From Actinomycetota bacterium (GTDB taxonomy: Bacteria; Actinomycetota; Actinomycetes; Actinomycetales; Microbacteriaceae), in assembly GCA_009703845.1 (NCBI GenBank), contig WLFI01000039.1, forward strand, positions 1 through 6,585: a stretch of 6,585 bases of DNA, read 5' to 3'. This document shows, in pieces, positions 6,187 through 6,585 of this stretch (positions are counted from its first letter, which is position 1; every line of letters starts with the position of its first letter). The translations under genes and the position numbers were made by a program. The notes under the pieces are model-generated. The model worked only from the letters and a program-made list of their open reading frames with translations, was not told where the DNA came from and did no database searches.

Positions 6187-6585
6187 TTAGTGAGCGTGCT
6201 GACCGCGGCTGTGCTCGAAAACTAAGCCGATGATCGCGATTATAGCGAGTGGGAACGCGATGAAGAACAGCCACCATCCGACCGCGAGAGCAGCAAACGC
6301 TAGGGCTGCAAATAGACCAAGGAAGAACGGCCACCAAGACCAGGGTGCGAAGAAGCCAATCTCCGACTCGCCGTCTTCGATGCGAGCATCCGCGTTGTCT
6401 TCAGGACCCGGGCCCTGAACGCGAGCCGTCTTTTCAACGTAGAAGCCAATGAATCCAGACATGAAAACCAACATCGAGATTGCTGCAAAGCCGACGACCT
6501 CGATGTAGCCGTAGTTCGGGTCAAGGAGGCCCCAGGCAGCGTAGCCGCCCGCCGAAATGATGTAGAAAACGGTTAGGAGCCAGAA
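6187..6585 (-). CDS. ctaF: Cytochrome c oxidase subunit IV, actinobacterial type (CtaF), N-terminus outside window
   Basis: CtaF is the small membrane subunit of the actinobacterial aa3 oxidase, stabilising the CtaC/CtaD/CtaE core in the supercomplex. The visible frame encodes 132 residues ending EHSRGQHAH with TAA at 6189-6187. It stays open to the window edge, beginning FWLLTVFYII, so about ten N-terminal residues are probably missing. Internal Met codons such as 6474 would cut off the first helix and are not the start. Helices lie at about visible residues 1-20, 28-50, 86-105 and 106-124. The loop motif EIGFFAPWSWWP (75-86) and the near-terminal GLVFEH (120-125) match CtaF; M. tuberculosis CtaF has similar GELGFFSPHSWWP and GLVFEY segments. 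In related genomes ctaC and ctaD lie near ctaF, so they may lie beyond the right edge. Confidence 0.93.
   Translation of the reverse strand, partial: FWLLTVFYIISAGGYAAWGLLDPNYGYIEVVGFAAISMLVFMSGFIGFYVEKTARVQGPGPEDNADARIEDGESEIGFFAPWSWWPFFLGLFAALAFAALAVGWWLFFIAFPLAIIAIIGLVFEHSRGQHAH

Noticed and set aside
6187..6474. ctaF as a complete 95-residue gene starting at 6474
   Set aside because: The frame continues upstream to the window edge with CtaF-like membrane sequence, so the gene is longer and truncated only by the window.
1..6585. Mobile element, CRISPR array, defence system, tRNA or rRNA
   Set aside because: No transposase or integrase frame, no spaced direct repeats and no tRNA-like cloverleaf were seen. 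The window is explained by core metabolic and respiratory genes.

Overview
The window looks like a chromosomal core region of an actinobacterium with moderate GC (roughly 53% by eye). A small freshwater Microbacteriaceae-type genome (Rhodoluna/Aquiluna-like) is my best guess. The evidence is an actinobacteria-type respiratory set: a diheme QcrC, a three-helix Rieske protein with a twin-arginine motif before its last helix, a QcrB with a PDWY motif and a long C-terminal tail, and the actinobacterial small oxidase subunit CtaF. The divergent trpD / ctaE-qcrC-qcrA-qcrB layout matches the one I recall from Mycobacterium tuberculosis (Rv2192c to Rv2196). The genus is inference.

Layout: (1) 1-173, the 3' end of a probable NUDIX hydrolase gene on the + strand. 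(2) 174-261, a short convergent gap with small inverted repeats. (3) 262-1329, trpD on the minus strand, anthranilate phosphoribosyltransferase of tryptophan synthesis. (4) 1330-1412, an 83-bp divergent promoter region. (5) 1413-5549, the respiratory operon ctaE-qcrC-qcrA-qcrB on the + strand, closed by a strong 14-bp-stem terminator at 5557-5598. (6) 5619-6137, a small P-loop kinase-like gene with its own likely promoter directly behind that terminator. (7) 6132-6180, a strong terminator shared by convergent genes. (8) 6187-6585, ctaF on the minus strand, running off the window end about ten codons short of its likely start.

Functionally, QcrA, QcrB and QcrC form the menaquinol:cytochrome c reductase, which in Actinobacteria is physically joined to the aa3 oxidase (CtaC, CtaD, CtaE, CtaF). 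QcrB oxidises menaquinol, the QcrA 2Fe-2S cluster takes an electron, and the two hemes c of QcrC pass it to the oxidase without a soluble cytochrome c. CtaE and CtaF are oxidase subunits. CtaC and CtaD are not in the window and probably lie beyond the right edge.

I found no mobile element, CRISPR array, tRNA, rRNA or clear new system. The points most worth a second look are that the genes at likely transcript starts (trpD, ctaE, kinase) have a TAnnnT box just before the start codon and no Shine-Dalgarno, which suggests leaderless mRNAs; a dyad over the ctaE promoter and start codon; a serine in TrpD at the usual anthranilate-contacting asparagine; and a kinase-like gene with different codon use set between two strong terminators.
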